This document shows, piece after piece, positions 17,045 through 25,059 of a DNA stretch of 64,000 nt (position 1 is the stretch's first letter; every line of letters starts with the position of its first letter). The stretch covers positions 496,001 through 560,000 of the forward strand of contig JALKAY010000004.1 in NCBI GenBank assembly GCA_023015935.1, written 5' to 3'. The translations under genes were made by a program, and so were the position numbers. Source of the stretch: Flavobacteriaceae bacterium F08102 (lineage in GTDB: Bacteria > Bacteroidota > Bacteroidia > Flavobacteriales > Flavobacteriaceae). The notes below the pieces were generated by a model. The model worked only from the letters and a program-made list of their open reading frames with translations, was not told where the DNA came from and did not search any database.

Positions 17045-17914
17045 TTACAAGATTTTAATTTTAGGTATTGTACGTGTTGCATTTTGCAGTGCCAATAGCG
17101 GTATTTTAAGGTCAACACTCACCGTATCAAGTGTAGAAGAAAATAACATATCTTCTAAAAATGAATGCTGTGTATTAACCATAACCAAAAGATCTATGGC
17201 GTTATTTTTAATATATGTTGTAATTGACTTCGCTATCTGCCCGTCACTTGCTCTATAAACATTCACTTCACAACCATCTAACCCTTTTTTAATAATTTCC
17301 AAATTGTCTTCTTGCCACAAGGTTAGCTTGGCTCTTTTTGATACGTATAACACATCAATCACACTTTGATTTGAATTAGCCAACAAATGTAGCAGTGCTA
17401 ACTCTCGATGTTGATAAGCATACAGGTAATCTGTTGGAAACAAAATATGTTTTATAGGTAATTTTGGATGAGTAGATGGGACCGCTAAAACAGGACATTT
17501 TACATATTTTAAAACTTGGAAGGTGTTACTTCCAAAAACAATATGACGTTCGTTTGATTTTCCCTTAGTACCCATGACAATGAGATCTATATTTTTTCCC
17601 TCCGCAATAAGATTAGCCTCTTCAATTAAGGTGTTATAAGCCGAAATTGTATGAAAACGAAAGTTTGGATTTGAAGCATTCGATTCAACTTGTATCCTCA
17701 GTTTTTCAAGATTGCTTAACGACTCATTTCTGACTTGGTCAAGCACATCTTCAAAAACAGCTCGTGACACCAATTCATCATGATCATAGAATTCATTTTG
17801 ATATGCATGTAATAAATAGAATTCTACCTTTTGCGATTTAAAAAGCTCCAAGGCATACGCTATAGCATTTTTTGAGTTTTGTGAAAAATCGGTGGGGAGA
17901 AGAATGGAAATCAT
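17045..17914 (-). CDS. universal stress protein, two tandem UspA domains; first gene of the USP-nuclease operon
   Basis: 289 residues. Domain 1 opens SILLPTDFSQNSKNAIAYA and has GTKGKSNERHIVFGSNT; domain 2 begins KHILFPTDYLYAYQHRE and is degenerate. The gene heads a same-strand run 17914 to 12539 with gaps of 3, 61, 71, 39 and 21 bases: USP, USP, USP, eRF1-like, ATP-cone nuclease, beta-CASP nuclease. Module 3 drives it, with a 21-base leader. Confidence 0.93.
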   Translation of the reverse strand: MISILLPTDFSQNSKNAIAYALELFKSQKVEFYLLHAYQNEFYDHDELVSRAVFEDVLDQVRNESLSNLEKLRIQVESNASNPNFRFHTISAYNTLIEEANLIAEGKNIDLIVMGTKGKSNERHIVFGSNTFQVLKYVKCPVLAVPSTHPKLPIKHILFPTDYLYAYQHRELALLHLLANSNQSVIDVLYVSKRAKLTLWQEDNLEIIKKGLDGCEVNVYRASDGQIAKSITTYIKNNAIDLLVMVNTQHSFLEDMLFSSTLDTVSVDLKIPLLALQNATRTIPKIKIL

Positions 17915-17939
17915 AGGTTTTTTTATTGATTACAAAGTT

Positions 17940-17982
17940 TAAAAGTAGCGTATCTAACAACTTAAAACTATGATATATATCA
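17940..17982 (-). promoter_or_regulatory. FNR/CRP-type class II promoter module 3 (USP-nuclease operon)
   Basis: Palindrome TGAT-ATAT-ATCA at 17971-17982 and minus-strand box TACTTTTA at 17947-17940, spacing 29.5 bases from centre to box. Predicted start near 17935. It would control six genes down to 12539. Confidence 0.8.
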
Positions 17983-18167
17983 GATTAAGCTAATCAATAA
18001 TCGCAATAACCCTAAAGATTCATAAATCATAAAACAAAAAGAAACAAAGTAATAGTAAAATGACTTCAGTTACGCATTTATAACCAAAATCCGCTATCAC
18101 CACAGCCAAACCAAGACCTCTTTTGTTTAGTAAAAAATCGGTAAAATTAGATACTTCCATCACCATT

Positions 18168-19013
18168 CTACGTATCGTGAATAACTAAAAAAGGAATTCG
18201 TATATGATACGTTATGTCTTCTATTTTAGAATGAAAGAGAATTTGTTGAAAGTAATTTAGATTTTTAGCTACCATCACGACCATTTTGACACCTCTACTT
18301 TGTACAAAACAATCAATAGCATTTTCTACTTTCTTATTTACGAGGTGGTGAAATGTCGTTTCAAAACTACTAAAATAGTCTTGTAATAAATCTCTATTAT
18401 CCACCTGACTCATTGTTAGTTCTTCTGGCTTATTGGTAATGTGAATGACATGCAAATTTGAATGATGAATTTGTAGTAATTCATAGATAGGTTTTAACAA
18501 ACCTACACCAAAAGACAAATAATAATCAGTAGGGAAAGCCACCTCATCCAATCCAGTGAATTTGGCATTTTCAGGCACCACCAAGGTAGTACATTTAACT
18601 TTTTTTATCACATCAGCTGCATTACTTCCAACAATCACTTTTTTTAACCCACTCGCCCCTTTTGTACCCATCACAATAATGTCTATTTGTCTTTCCAAGA
18701 CGTGATTTCGTATAGAATCAATAAAAAAGTTATGATCGGGTAGTATAAAAAAATGATGTTTTTTATTTGTAGGAAATGCTTTGGAAATACGCTTTAAGAC
18801 CGATCGTAACTTCTCTTTAGACGGCAAGGTGAATTCATTTTCTATTAAATTAATTGGGTTTGTGTAAGTTGCATTATTTACACGCGCATAACTCATGGTA
18901 TTTACATGTAATAGATAAAAAGTGCAGGTTGTCTCTTTAAATAAGTTCAGTGCATAGACAATCGCATTCCACGAGTTTTCAGAAAAATCAGTAGGTAATA
19001 AAACGTTTTTCAT
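18168..19013 (-). CDS. universal stress protein, two tandem UspA domains
   Basis: 281 residues. Domain 1 opens KNVLLPTDFSENSWNAIVYA and keeps GTKGASGLKKVIVGSNA; domain 2 begins DEVAFPTDYYLSFG and is degenerate. It is transcribed on its own from module 4 with a 15-base leader. About 250 bases without a gene separate it from the USP operon that follows, but no good terminator was recognised there. Confidence 0.93.
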   Translation of the reverse strand: MKNVLLPTDFSENSWNAIVYALNLFKETTCTFYLLHVNTMSYARVNNATYTNPINLIENEFTLPSKEKLRSVLKRISKAFPTNKKHHFFILPDHNFFIDSIRNHVLERQIDIIVMGTKGASGLKKVIVGSNAADVIKKVKCTTLVVPENAKFTGLDEVAFPTDYYLSFGVGLLKPIYELLQIHHSNLHVIHITNKPEELTMSQVDNRDLLQDYFSSFETTFHHLVNKKVENAIDCFVQSRGVKMVVMVAKNLNYFQQILFHSKIEDITYHIRIPFLVIHDT

Positions 19014-19032
19014 TTACATTGCTCTTAAAAGT

Positions 19033-19075
19033 CAAATGTAAATGCTATCCTTCGATCAATAAATGATATTTGTCA
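19033..19075 (-). promoter_or_regulatory. FNR/CRP-type class II promoter module 4 (USP gene at 18168)
   Basis: Palindrome TGAT-ATTT-GTCA at 19064-19075 (flanks extend it to AAATGA/TCATTT) and minus-strand box TACATTTG at 19040-19033, a perfect -7 consensus at the standard 29.5-base spacing. Predicted start near 19028. This is one of the best copies. Confidence 0.85.
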
Positions 19076-19216
19076 TTTATTGCTATTTTTTTTTACCGTT
19101 TTTAATGATTTTCTCAATAAAAAAAATAAGCTTAAACCCCTTAATTTAGTAGCGTCCTATAAATTTGTAAGCTCCCTGCTGATATGTATTAATCATCCTG
19201 ATATATGGAGGCCATT

Positions 19217-20272
19217 TTAATAGATTTCTTTCAGTTTTTGAAGGTCTAGTATTCTTATATTTCGCCCTTCTATGGCAATAATCCCTTCTTTTTTAAAACT
19301 CGAAATTGTTCTAATTAAGGTTTCTGTTGCAATTCCAGCAACACTGGCCAAATCGCTTCGTGATATTCGAATAGGATCTTCGGGCTTACGGTTTAATTTT
19401 TCAGCAAATTTTAAGATCGTATTGGCTGTTTTCTTGTTCACTGAACTATATGCCATTTGCAACAACTGATCTTTTATTCCCTTGAGGTCATCTGTTAATA
19501 ATTGAATAAGTGCTAAGGTCACTTTGTGGTTCTTATCTAAAACATCTTTTAATTGATTTTTTGAAATCCCTACTAATTCGACTGGTTTTATCGCAGTAGC
19601 TGTTTCTAGATAAGGTATATTTTGAATAAAGGAAGTATATCCAAATAAATCATCTTCTTTGTACAAAGCAGTTGTTAATTCTTTTCCTTGTTCATCAAAT
19701 TTAAAACACTTTACCAAACCACTGTGTATCAAGAAGATATAGTTTGAATGTTGACCTTCTTTATAGATTACCTCACCCTGTGAATATGTAAAGGGTTCAC
19801 CATGATCATCAAAAAAATTTTTGAGATCATTAAGTGTTCTAATTGTATCTTCAGTTTCAGCCGTTACATTCCCATTGTTTAATCTGCTCTCTTTTAAAAT
19901 GGCTGTTTTAGCCAATCGACTTTCAATGGCACTGATTAATTCATTTTCATTAAAAGGTTTCGTAATGTAATCGTCTGCACCTAAATCCATCCCCTTTCTC
20001 ACATCTTGTCTTTCAGTCTTTGCAGATAAAAAGATAAATGGAATATACTTGGTGTTCTCATTCTTGGCCAATGCTTCTATCACGCCATACCCATCTAATT
20101 CGGGCATCATAATATCACAAACCACAATATCAGGAAGATAATGAAGTGCTTTTTCCACCCCAATTTTTCCGTTTGCTGCTGTAATTACATTATAGTTTGA
20201 GAGTTCCAATAACTCAGCCGTATTCTCTCTCAAAACCGCATCGTCTTCTATCAATAAAACTTGTCTTTTCAT
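19217..20272 (-). CDS. response regulator: receiver domain fused to Crp/Fnr DNA-binding module
   Basis: 351 residues. Residues 1-122 form a CheY-like receiver with acidic pair D10/D11, phosphoacceptor D53 (VVCDIMMPELDG), S83 and K105 (TKPF). Residues about 150-265 form a cyclic-nucleotide-binding-like beta barrel (YSQGEVIYKEGQHSNYIFLI) without the cAMP-binding RTA-type motif and without Fnr iron-sulfur cysteines. Residues 280-351 form the winged helix, with recognition helix ATETLIRTISSF. E317 and R321 align with FNR E209 and R213, which read the TGA core; FNR S212 is replaced by I320. Its ATG overlaps the kinase stop by 4 bases. It is the prime candidate for binding the nine modules. Confidence 0.93.
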   Translation of the reverse strand: MKRQVLLIEDDAVLRENTAELLELSNYNVITAANGKIGVEKALHYLPDIVVCDIMMPELDGYGVIEALAKNENTKYIPFIFLSAKTERQDVRKGMDLGADDYITKPFNENELISAIESRLAKTAILKESRLNNGNVTAETEDTIRTLNDLKNFFDDHGEPFTYSQGEVIYKEGQHSNYIFLIHSGLVKCFKFDEQGKELTTALYKEDDLFGYTSFIQNIPYLETATAIKPVELVGISKNQLKDVLDKNHKVTLALIQLLTDDLKGIKDQLLQMAYSSVNKKTANTILKFAEKLNRKPEDPIRISRSDLASVAGIATETLIRTISSFKKEGIIAIEGRNIRILDLQKLKEIY

Positions 20273-22149
20273 TTTCCTTTATTTGGAATGGTTAATATAA
20301 AGGTAGATCCACTATTTTCAACACTTTCAAAGGTAATTGTACCTCCTAAGTTTTCAATATGTGATTTTACGATGTTTAATCCAATACCCGTTCCTTGCGT
20401 CGTAAGTGCATTTTCCGCTCTAAAATAACGATTAAAAATATTCTTCTGATCCTTTTTAGGAATTCCAATACCAGAATCTTTAATGCGGAAAGTCGTTTGA
20501 TGTGCATTGTGGTTAATTCCAATATCAATTATGGTGTTTTCTGAGGAATATTTTATCGCATTGTGCACTAAATTCGACAAAGCCAATTCTAAGGTTTTCT
20601 CATCTTGAATTAACGTAATCTCATCTATCTCTTCTGGATACTTGATCTGTTGCCCTTCTTTTAACAGCATGTTGGCATTGTAAATCACCTCGTTCAGTAC
20701 TTTACTCAATTTAAAAGGCGTAAACTTATAATTTATTTTCCCCGTCTCTAATTTTTCAATAGATAAAAAATCATTGAGAATATTGTTGAGATAATGAACT
20801 TTATCAGTAATTGTTTTAATGTGTTTATCTCGTTTATCTTGCTGATCAGCTGACGTGTATTTACTTAACAACATGGTAGACGTTAAAATCCCGCTTAAGG
20901 GCGTCTTAAACTCATGAGAAACTAGGGATAAAAACTTTGTCTTAAGCTCATTGAGTTCTTTTTCATTTTCCAGTGCTTTTTGGAGTTGTTTTGTTCTCAA
21001 GGCAACTGTTTCCTCCAGCTTTTTAGTATAGTTTTTTTGTTCAGTAATATCTAGTACAATAGCCACATAAACATCGCGATCTCCTAAAGTAGATCTTTCC
21101 ATGTTTACATAAACTGGATATAAGGTACCATCTTTTCGTTGATGCCTTGTCTCAAACTCCATTTTACTAACGCGATTTTCAGCTAAAGGCGCTAGTAACT
21201 CATTAAATTTTTCTACGGTATAATCTGGTTTTATATCCACAGGGGTTTTCTCTTTGAGTTCCTCTAAGGTATACCCTAAATTTTTCAATGCGCCAAAATT
21301 GACATTGATAAATTTTAGCGTTATTAAATCAAAAACAAAGATTTCATTTAGAGAATCATTAAATATTTTGGAAAGATAGTTCCTCTCTTGCTCTGCCTGT
21401 TTACGTTGGGTAATATCATTTTGGATACCTATATAATGTGTTAACTTACCGTGTTTATCTTTAATTGGAGTTACATATAAATCGTTCCAAAATAGCGTTC
21501 CATCTTTTTTATAGTTTCGCAAAACAATCTGGCAACTTTCTCCTTTCTTTATTGCCTCACTCATCTTAGCAATACCTTCTTGGTCTCTATCATCAGCCTG
21601 CAAAAAACGACAATTGTTACCCAAAATTTCATCTGCCTCATATCCTGTTAATGCTTGAAATGCAGGGTTAAAATAAATTATAGGATTGTCTTTTTGCGTT
21701 GCATCACTAATCACAATTCCATTACCGGCCGATTGCAATGCCTCACTTCTCAATGTGAGGTTTTTCTCGTTTTCTTTACGCTCGGTAATATCGATAACTA
21801 AGGCCATAACATAAGTCTTGCCATATACCGTAAAGGGATTTAAACCCACCTCAACAGGGAATTGTACCCCATCCTTTCGCATTCCAAATAAATCGCGCCC
21901 ATGCCCCATTTTTCGCTGTTCGCTTTTCTTGTAAAACGATTCAAAATATCCACTGTGATGGGTGTGATACTCTGAAGGAATAAGCGTATTCAAAGGCTTC
22001 CCGTTTAACTCTTGAGGTGCATAGCCAAACATGTCATCTGTAGAAGAATTGGTTGACACAATTTTCTGTTCATCATTGACAATTATTATTCCTTCCGATA
22101 CCGCATCGGAAAGAATTTTCAAAATATCATTATTGTCTCTAAAAATCAT
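20269..22149 (-). CDS. multi-PAS sensor histidine kinase with LOV flavin domain and FixL-like PAS
   Basis: 626 residues, soluble, no membrane segment. PAS1 (about 8-124) has H65 and R85 at the spacing of the FixL heme ligand and oxygen-gating arginine (THHSGY, GHGRD), so heme binding is possible but unproven. PAS2 (about 135-250) is a canonical LOV domain: GNNCRFLQ with adduct-forming C180, flavin contacts N212 (RNYKKDG) and N222 (FWND), and Q243 (IGIQND). PAS3 (about 258-372) and a coiled coil (375-400) follow. HisKA has H412 in VSHEFKTPLS; HATPase has N530, DSGIGIP and GTGIGLNIVK. It is read first, then the Crp-type regulator with ATGA overlap. I infer blue-light and possibly gas or redox sensing. 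Confidence 0.95.
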   Translation of the reverse strand: MIFRDNNDILKILSDAVSEGIIIVNDEQKIVSTNSSTDDMFGYAPQELNGKPLNTLIPSEYHTHHSGYFESFYKKSEQRKMGHGRDLFGMRKDGVQFPVEVGLNPFTVYGKTYVMALVIDITERKENEKNLTLRSEALQSAGNGIVISDATQKDNPIIYFNPAFQALTGYEADEILGNNCRFLQADDRDQEGIAKMSEAIKKGESCQIVLRNYKKDGTLFWNDLYVTPIKDKHGKLTHYIGIQNDITQRKQAEQERNYLSKIFNDSLNEIFVFDLITLKFINVNFGALKNLGYTLEELKEKTPVDIKPDYTVEKFNELLAPLAENRVSKMEFETRHQRKDGTLYPVYVNMERSTLGDRDVYVAIVLDITEQKNYTKKLEETVALRTKQLQKALENEKELNELKTKFLSLVSHEFKTPLSGILTSTMLLSKYTSADQQDKRDKHIKTITDKVHYLNNILNDFLSIEKLETGKINYKFTPFKLSKVLNEVIYNANMLLKEGQQIKYPEEIDEITLIQDEKTLELALSNLVHNAIKYSSENTIIDIGINHNAHQTTFRIKDSGIGIPKKDQKNIFNRYFRAENALTTQGTGIGLNIVKSHIENLGGTITFESVENSGSTFILTIPNKGK

Positions 22150-22250
22150 TTGGAACGTATAAAATGAAGCATAAAGATAATTAATCCCAAAGAGGTATCC
22201 TGCATTTTTTTATGACAAATTTTAACATATCCTTTGAAGGCAAAACAGTA

Positions 22251-22293
22251 TGATAATTATCATTTTAAGATTTGCCAACATCCCCTAACTTCG
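22251..22293 (+). promoter_or_regulatory. FNR/CRP-type class II promoter module 5 (22314-23412 operon)
   Basis: Palindrome TGAT-AATT-ATCA at 22251-22262 (perfect, extends to ATGAT...ATCAT) and box TAACTTCG at 22286-22293, one mismatch to TAnnTTTG. Predicted start near 22298, leader 16 bases. It sits between the kinase gene (opposite strand) and the thioredoxin operon. Confidence 0.8.
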
Positions 22294-22313
22294 TCCTGTT
22301 AATTTCACCCCAC

Positions 22314-22724
22314 ATGGAAGCTAAAAAAAAATTAACCCTTACGTTTTACCAAAAACTCGGTGCATTATTTTATGCATTTGCAGCTATTGATAATTCAATT
22401 AGGGAAGAAGAAATAAAAAAACTCAAAGAATTTGTTAAAAAAAAGTGGCTCACCATTGATGAGCTTGACGATGCTTTTGGTACGGATGCTGCGTATCAAA
22501 TAGAAATCGTTTTTGACTGGCTATCACAGCAAGAACACAATGACATTCACGCATATTTCGACGAATTTGTAGCCTATAAAAACGAACAAAAACACTTTTT
22601 TACTCGACCCGTAAAAAAATTGATTTTAGAAACAGCAAGTGCAATTTCCGAAAGCTTCTCGGGTAAAAACAAATCGGAATTAATGCTTTTAGCAAAATTA
22701 GCGATTGAATTAAAAAAAGAATAA
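22314..22724 (+). CDS. helical protein of unknown function, TerB-like in appearance
   Basis: 136 residues from the ATG at 22314; the longer frame would need a TTG at 22272 that lies before the promoter box. The protein is predicted to be all helical: YQKLGALFYAFAAIDNSIRE, then a second acidic-basic pattern. It resembles TerB-type proteins in length and in its first helix pair, but I do not claim the family. First of three genes, 3 bases before DUF302. Confidence 0.75.
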   Translation: MEAKKKLTLTFYQKLGALFYAFAAIDNSIREEEIKKLKEFVKKKWLTIDELDDAFGTDAAYQIEIVFDWLSQQEHNDIHAYFDEFVAYKNEQKHFFTRPVKKLILETASAISESFSGKNKSELMLLAKLAIELKKE

Positions 22725-22727
22725 GAC

Positions 22728-23126
22728 ATGAATTATTATTTTAACACAACAACGAAAGGAACTTTTGAAGAAATCATAGCAAAAGTTACTGATTTACTCA
22801 AACAGGAGGGATTTGGTGTACTCACAAAAATTGACATTCAACAAACCCTAAAAGCCAAATTAGACGTATCATTTTCTAAGTACACTATTCTTGGAGCTTG
22901 CAATCCTCAATTCGCATATAAGGCACTTACGGCAGAAAACAAAGTGGGTACAATGCTTCCTTGTAATGTCATCGTTCAAGAGCTTGAACCAAATAGCATT
23001 GAAGTAGCGGCTGTTAATCCACTACAATCCATGCAGGCCATTGAAAATCCCGCTTTAGAATCGATTGCCAATGAAGTTAGTGAAAAATTAAAAAAAGTGA
23101 TTAAACATTTAGCAAATGAAAAGTAA
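22728..23126 (+). CDS. DUF302 family protein
   Basis: 132 residues, single DUF302 domain. Seen are the strand-turn pattern GTFEEIIAKVTDLLKQEGFGVL and the conserved centre YTILGACNPQFAYKAL. The biochemical role of the family is not known; members are often linked to stress or redox genes. It sits between the helical protein and thioredoxin, overlapping the latter by 11 bases (ATGAAAAGTAA), so translation is probably coupled. Confidence 0.9.
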   Translation: MNYYFNTTTKGTFEEIIAKVTDLLKQEGFGVLTKIDIQQTLKAKLDVSFSKYTILGACNPQFAYKALTAENKVGTMLPCNVIVQELEPNSIEVAAVNPLQSMQAIENPALESIANEVSEKLKKVIKHLANEK

Positions 23127-23412
23127 TTTTAATTCAATAATCCAAGGAACCACTCCTGTTTTGGTTGATTTTTATGCAGATTGGTGTGGGCCTTGTAAAA
23201 TGCTTGCTCCAATATTAAAAGAGGTAAAAGCTGAACTTAAAGACACTGTTAAAATCATTAAAATTGACGTTGATAAAAACCCCAACTTGGCATCTCAATT
23301 TCAAGTTAGAGGGGTTCCTACACTCTTATTATTTAAAGATGGTAAACAACGTTGGCGACAATCAGGAGTGCTTCAAAAATCAGAACTTATTTCAATCATT
23401 AAGAACCACTAA
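23116..23412 (+). CDS. thioredoxin
   Basis: 98 residues, standard thioredoxin fold with active site W-C24-G-P-C27-K and the cis-proline in GVPTLLLF. It reduces protein disulfides in the cytoplasm; no signal peptide is present. Last gene of the module 5 operon. With the peroxiredoxin under module 9 this puts thiol redox repair in the regulon. It is slightly shorter than E. coli TrxA (about 108). Confidence 0.95.
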   Translation: MKSNFNSIIQGTTPVLVDFYADWCGPCKMLAPILKEVKAELKDTVKIIKIDVDKNPNLASQFQVRGVPTLLLFKDGKQRWRQSGVLQKSELISIIKNH

Positions 23413-23443
23413 GTTTCCGTTTCTAATAACAAAACAAAGTAAG

Positions 23444-23470
23444 AATCGCCTAATTTAGGGTGATTTTTAG
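23444..23470 (+). terminator. weak hairpin after thioredoxin
   Basis: AATCGCC (23444-23450) pairs with GGTGATT (23459-23465), with one G-U, and is followed by TTT. It is a modest terminator and a second hairpin lies just after it. Confidence 0.45.
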
Positions 23471-23478
23471 CACCCCGC

Positions 23479-23516
23479 TTCCTGTTCCATTGAGTACAGG
23501 GGCCTTTTATTTTTTT
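23479..23516 (+). terminator. second hairpin terminator after thioredoxin
   Basis: CCTGT (23481-23485) pairs with ACAGG (23496-23500), extended by T-G wobbles, followed by a T-rich tract to 23516. It isolates the thioredoxin operon from module 6. Confidence 0.55.
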
Positions 23517-23655
23517 GAACATGTATCCCCACGCATTACTGGATAATGTATCTTTTTTTTAATAAAAAACCACATCAAGTACACCTGAAAGCAATTTTTA
23601 CGATGACCAGCATTGAATTAAAGAGGTGATTAAAATAAATTTCATAACCACGATA

Positions 23656-23698
23656 TGATACTTGTCATAAACTAGGGGCACAAATCAACGTATTTTTA
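23656..23698 (+). promoter_or_regulatory. FNR/CRP-type class II promoter module 6 (CoA-transferase gene)
   Basis: Palindrome TGAT-ACTT-GTCA at 23656-23667 and box TATTTTTA at 23691-23698, spacing 29.5 bases. Predicted start near 23703 and a 52-base leader. The dyad TGACAT/ATGTCA (23700-23705, 23712-23717) overlaps the start point and may be a further control element. Confidence 0.75.
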
Positions 23699-23754
23699 CT
23701 GACATCGTGCAATGTCACAAATTTATTTTCTCATTATCAAACTAACAAAATCAA

Positions 23755-25044
23755 ATGAATAAAAAGGGGGTAACCATACTATCAAAAGATCAAATCATTT
23801 CACACATTTCATCTGGAGACAGAATATTTATACAAGGAGCTGCCATGACACCCAATGCATTGATTGATGCATTGTGTCTTCACTGTGACAATCTAAAGGA
23901 TGTAGAAATTATTCAACTACACACAGAAGGAACCGCTGAATACACGCAATATCCCTGTAACCAATCCTTTAAGGTAAATAGTTGTTTTGTTGGAAGCAAC
24001 GTTCGAGGAGCTGTAAATTCAGTAAATGGCGATTATATTCCCATTTTTTTAAGTGAAGTCCACTTATTATTTAAACGCAAAATATTAGCGATTGATGTAG
24101 CTTTTATTCAGGTTTCCCCACCAGATAACCACGGTTTCTGCTCCTTAGGAACTTCTGTAGATGTAACACTTTCTGCTATAGAAGCGGCTAAATTGGTCAT
24201 CGCTCAGATAAATCCGAATGTCCCTAGAACCCACGGAGATGGAATTATTCATATATCTAAAATAGATTATGCTATTGACGTTGATGTCCCCATTCATACA
24301 TCTAGCATAGAATCCCCTTCGGATATTGAAGAAAAAATTGGCAAACATGTCGCTTCGCTTGTAGAAGATGGCGCCACTTTACAAATGGGTATCGGAAATA
24401 TCCCTAATGCCGTTTTAAAGAATTTATTTCATCACAAACGGCTAGGTATCCATACAGAAATGTTCTCTGATGGAATTCTCCCCTTAGTTGAAAATGGAAT
24501 TATTACCGGAGAAGAAAAAGTTGTCAAAAAGGGAAAAATCGTTACTTGTTTTGCTATGGGAACTAAGAAACTCTACGACTTTGTCGACGATAACCCCATC
24601 GTTCACTTTAAAGAAGCATCCTATACCAACGACACGAAACTCATTCGTAAAAATCCAAAAGTTACCGCTATTAACAGTGCAATAGAAATCGATTTAACAG
24701 GTCAAGTATGTGCTGACACCATCGGTAAATATCAATACTCAGGGGTTGGCGGACAAATGGATTTTATTCGTGGTGCATCGCTATCAGAGGGAGGAAAAGC
24801 CATTATCGCGATTCCTTCTTTAACTACCAAAGGGTATTCTAAAATTGTTCCTTTTCTTAAAGAAGGAGCTGCCGTTACTACCACGAGAGCCCACGTTCAT
24901 TTTGTTGTTACAGAGTATGGGGTTGTTGATCTTTTTGGTAAAAACTTAAAACAACGCGCAAAAGCATTAATTCAAATTGCTCACCCGAGTGTACGCGAAT
25001 CACTTTCAAAGGAAGTTTTTGATCGGTTTCAAATGGTTCTTTAA
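23755..25044 (+). CDS. acetyl-CoA hydrolase/transferase family protein (4-hydroxybutyrate CoA-transferase-like)
   Basis: 429 residues. Acyl-CoA hydrolase or CoA-transferase of the family containing 4-hydroxybutyrate and butyryl-CoA:acetate CoA-transferases, using acetate and acyl-CoA. Seen are the N-terminal Rossmann-like domain with RIFIQGAAMTPNALIDAL, and the C-terminal domain with LQMGIGNIPNAV, the family signature GVGGQMDFIRGASLSEGG and VTEYGVVDLFGK. The substrate cannot be told from sequence. Controlled by module 6 and followed 15 bases later by an MscS channel gene. An anaerobic or low-oxygen acetate role would fit its control, but that is inference. Confidence 0.9.
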   Translation: MNKKGVTILSKDQIISHISSGDRIFIQGAAMTPNALIDALCLHCDNLKDVEIIQLHTEGTAEYTQYPCNQSFKVNSCFVGSNVRGAVNSVNGDYIPIFLSEVHLLFKRKILAIDVAFIQVSPPDNHGFCSLGTSVDVTLSAIEAAKLVIAQINPNVPRTHGDGIIHISKIDYAIDVDVPIHTSSIESPSDIEEKIGKHVASLVEDGATLQMGIGNIPNAVLKNLFHHKRLGIHTEMFSDGILPLVENGIITGEEKVVKKGKIVTCFAMGTKKLYDFVDDNPIVHFKEASYTNDTKLIRKNPKVTAINSAIEIDLTGQVCADTIGKYQYSGVGGQMDFIRGASLSEGGKAIIAIPSLTTKGYSKIVPFLKEGAAVTTTRAHVHFVVTEYGVVDLFGKNLKQRAKALIQIAHPSVRESLSKEVFDRFQMVL

Positions 25045-25059
25045 AAACCCGAATAAATT

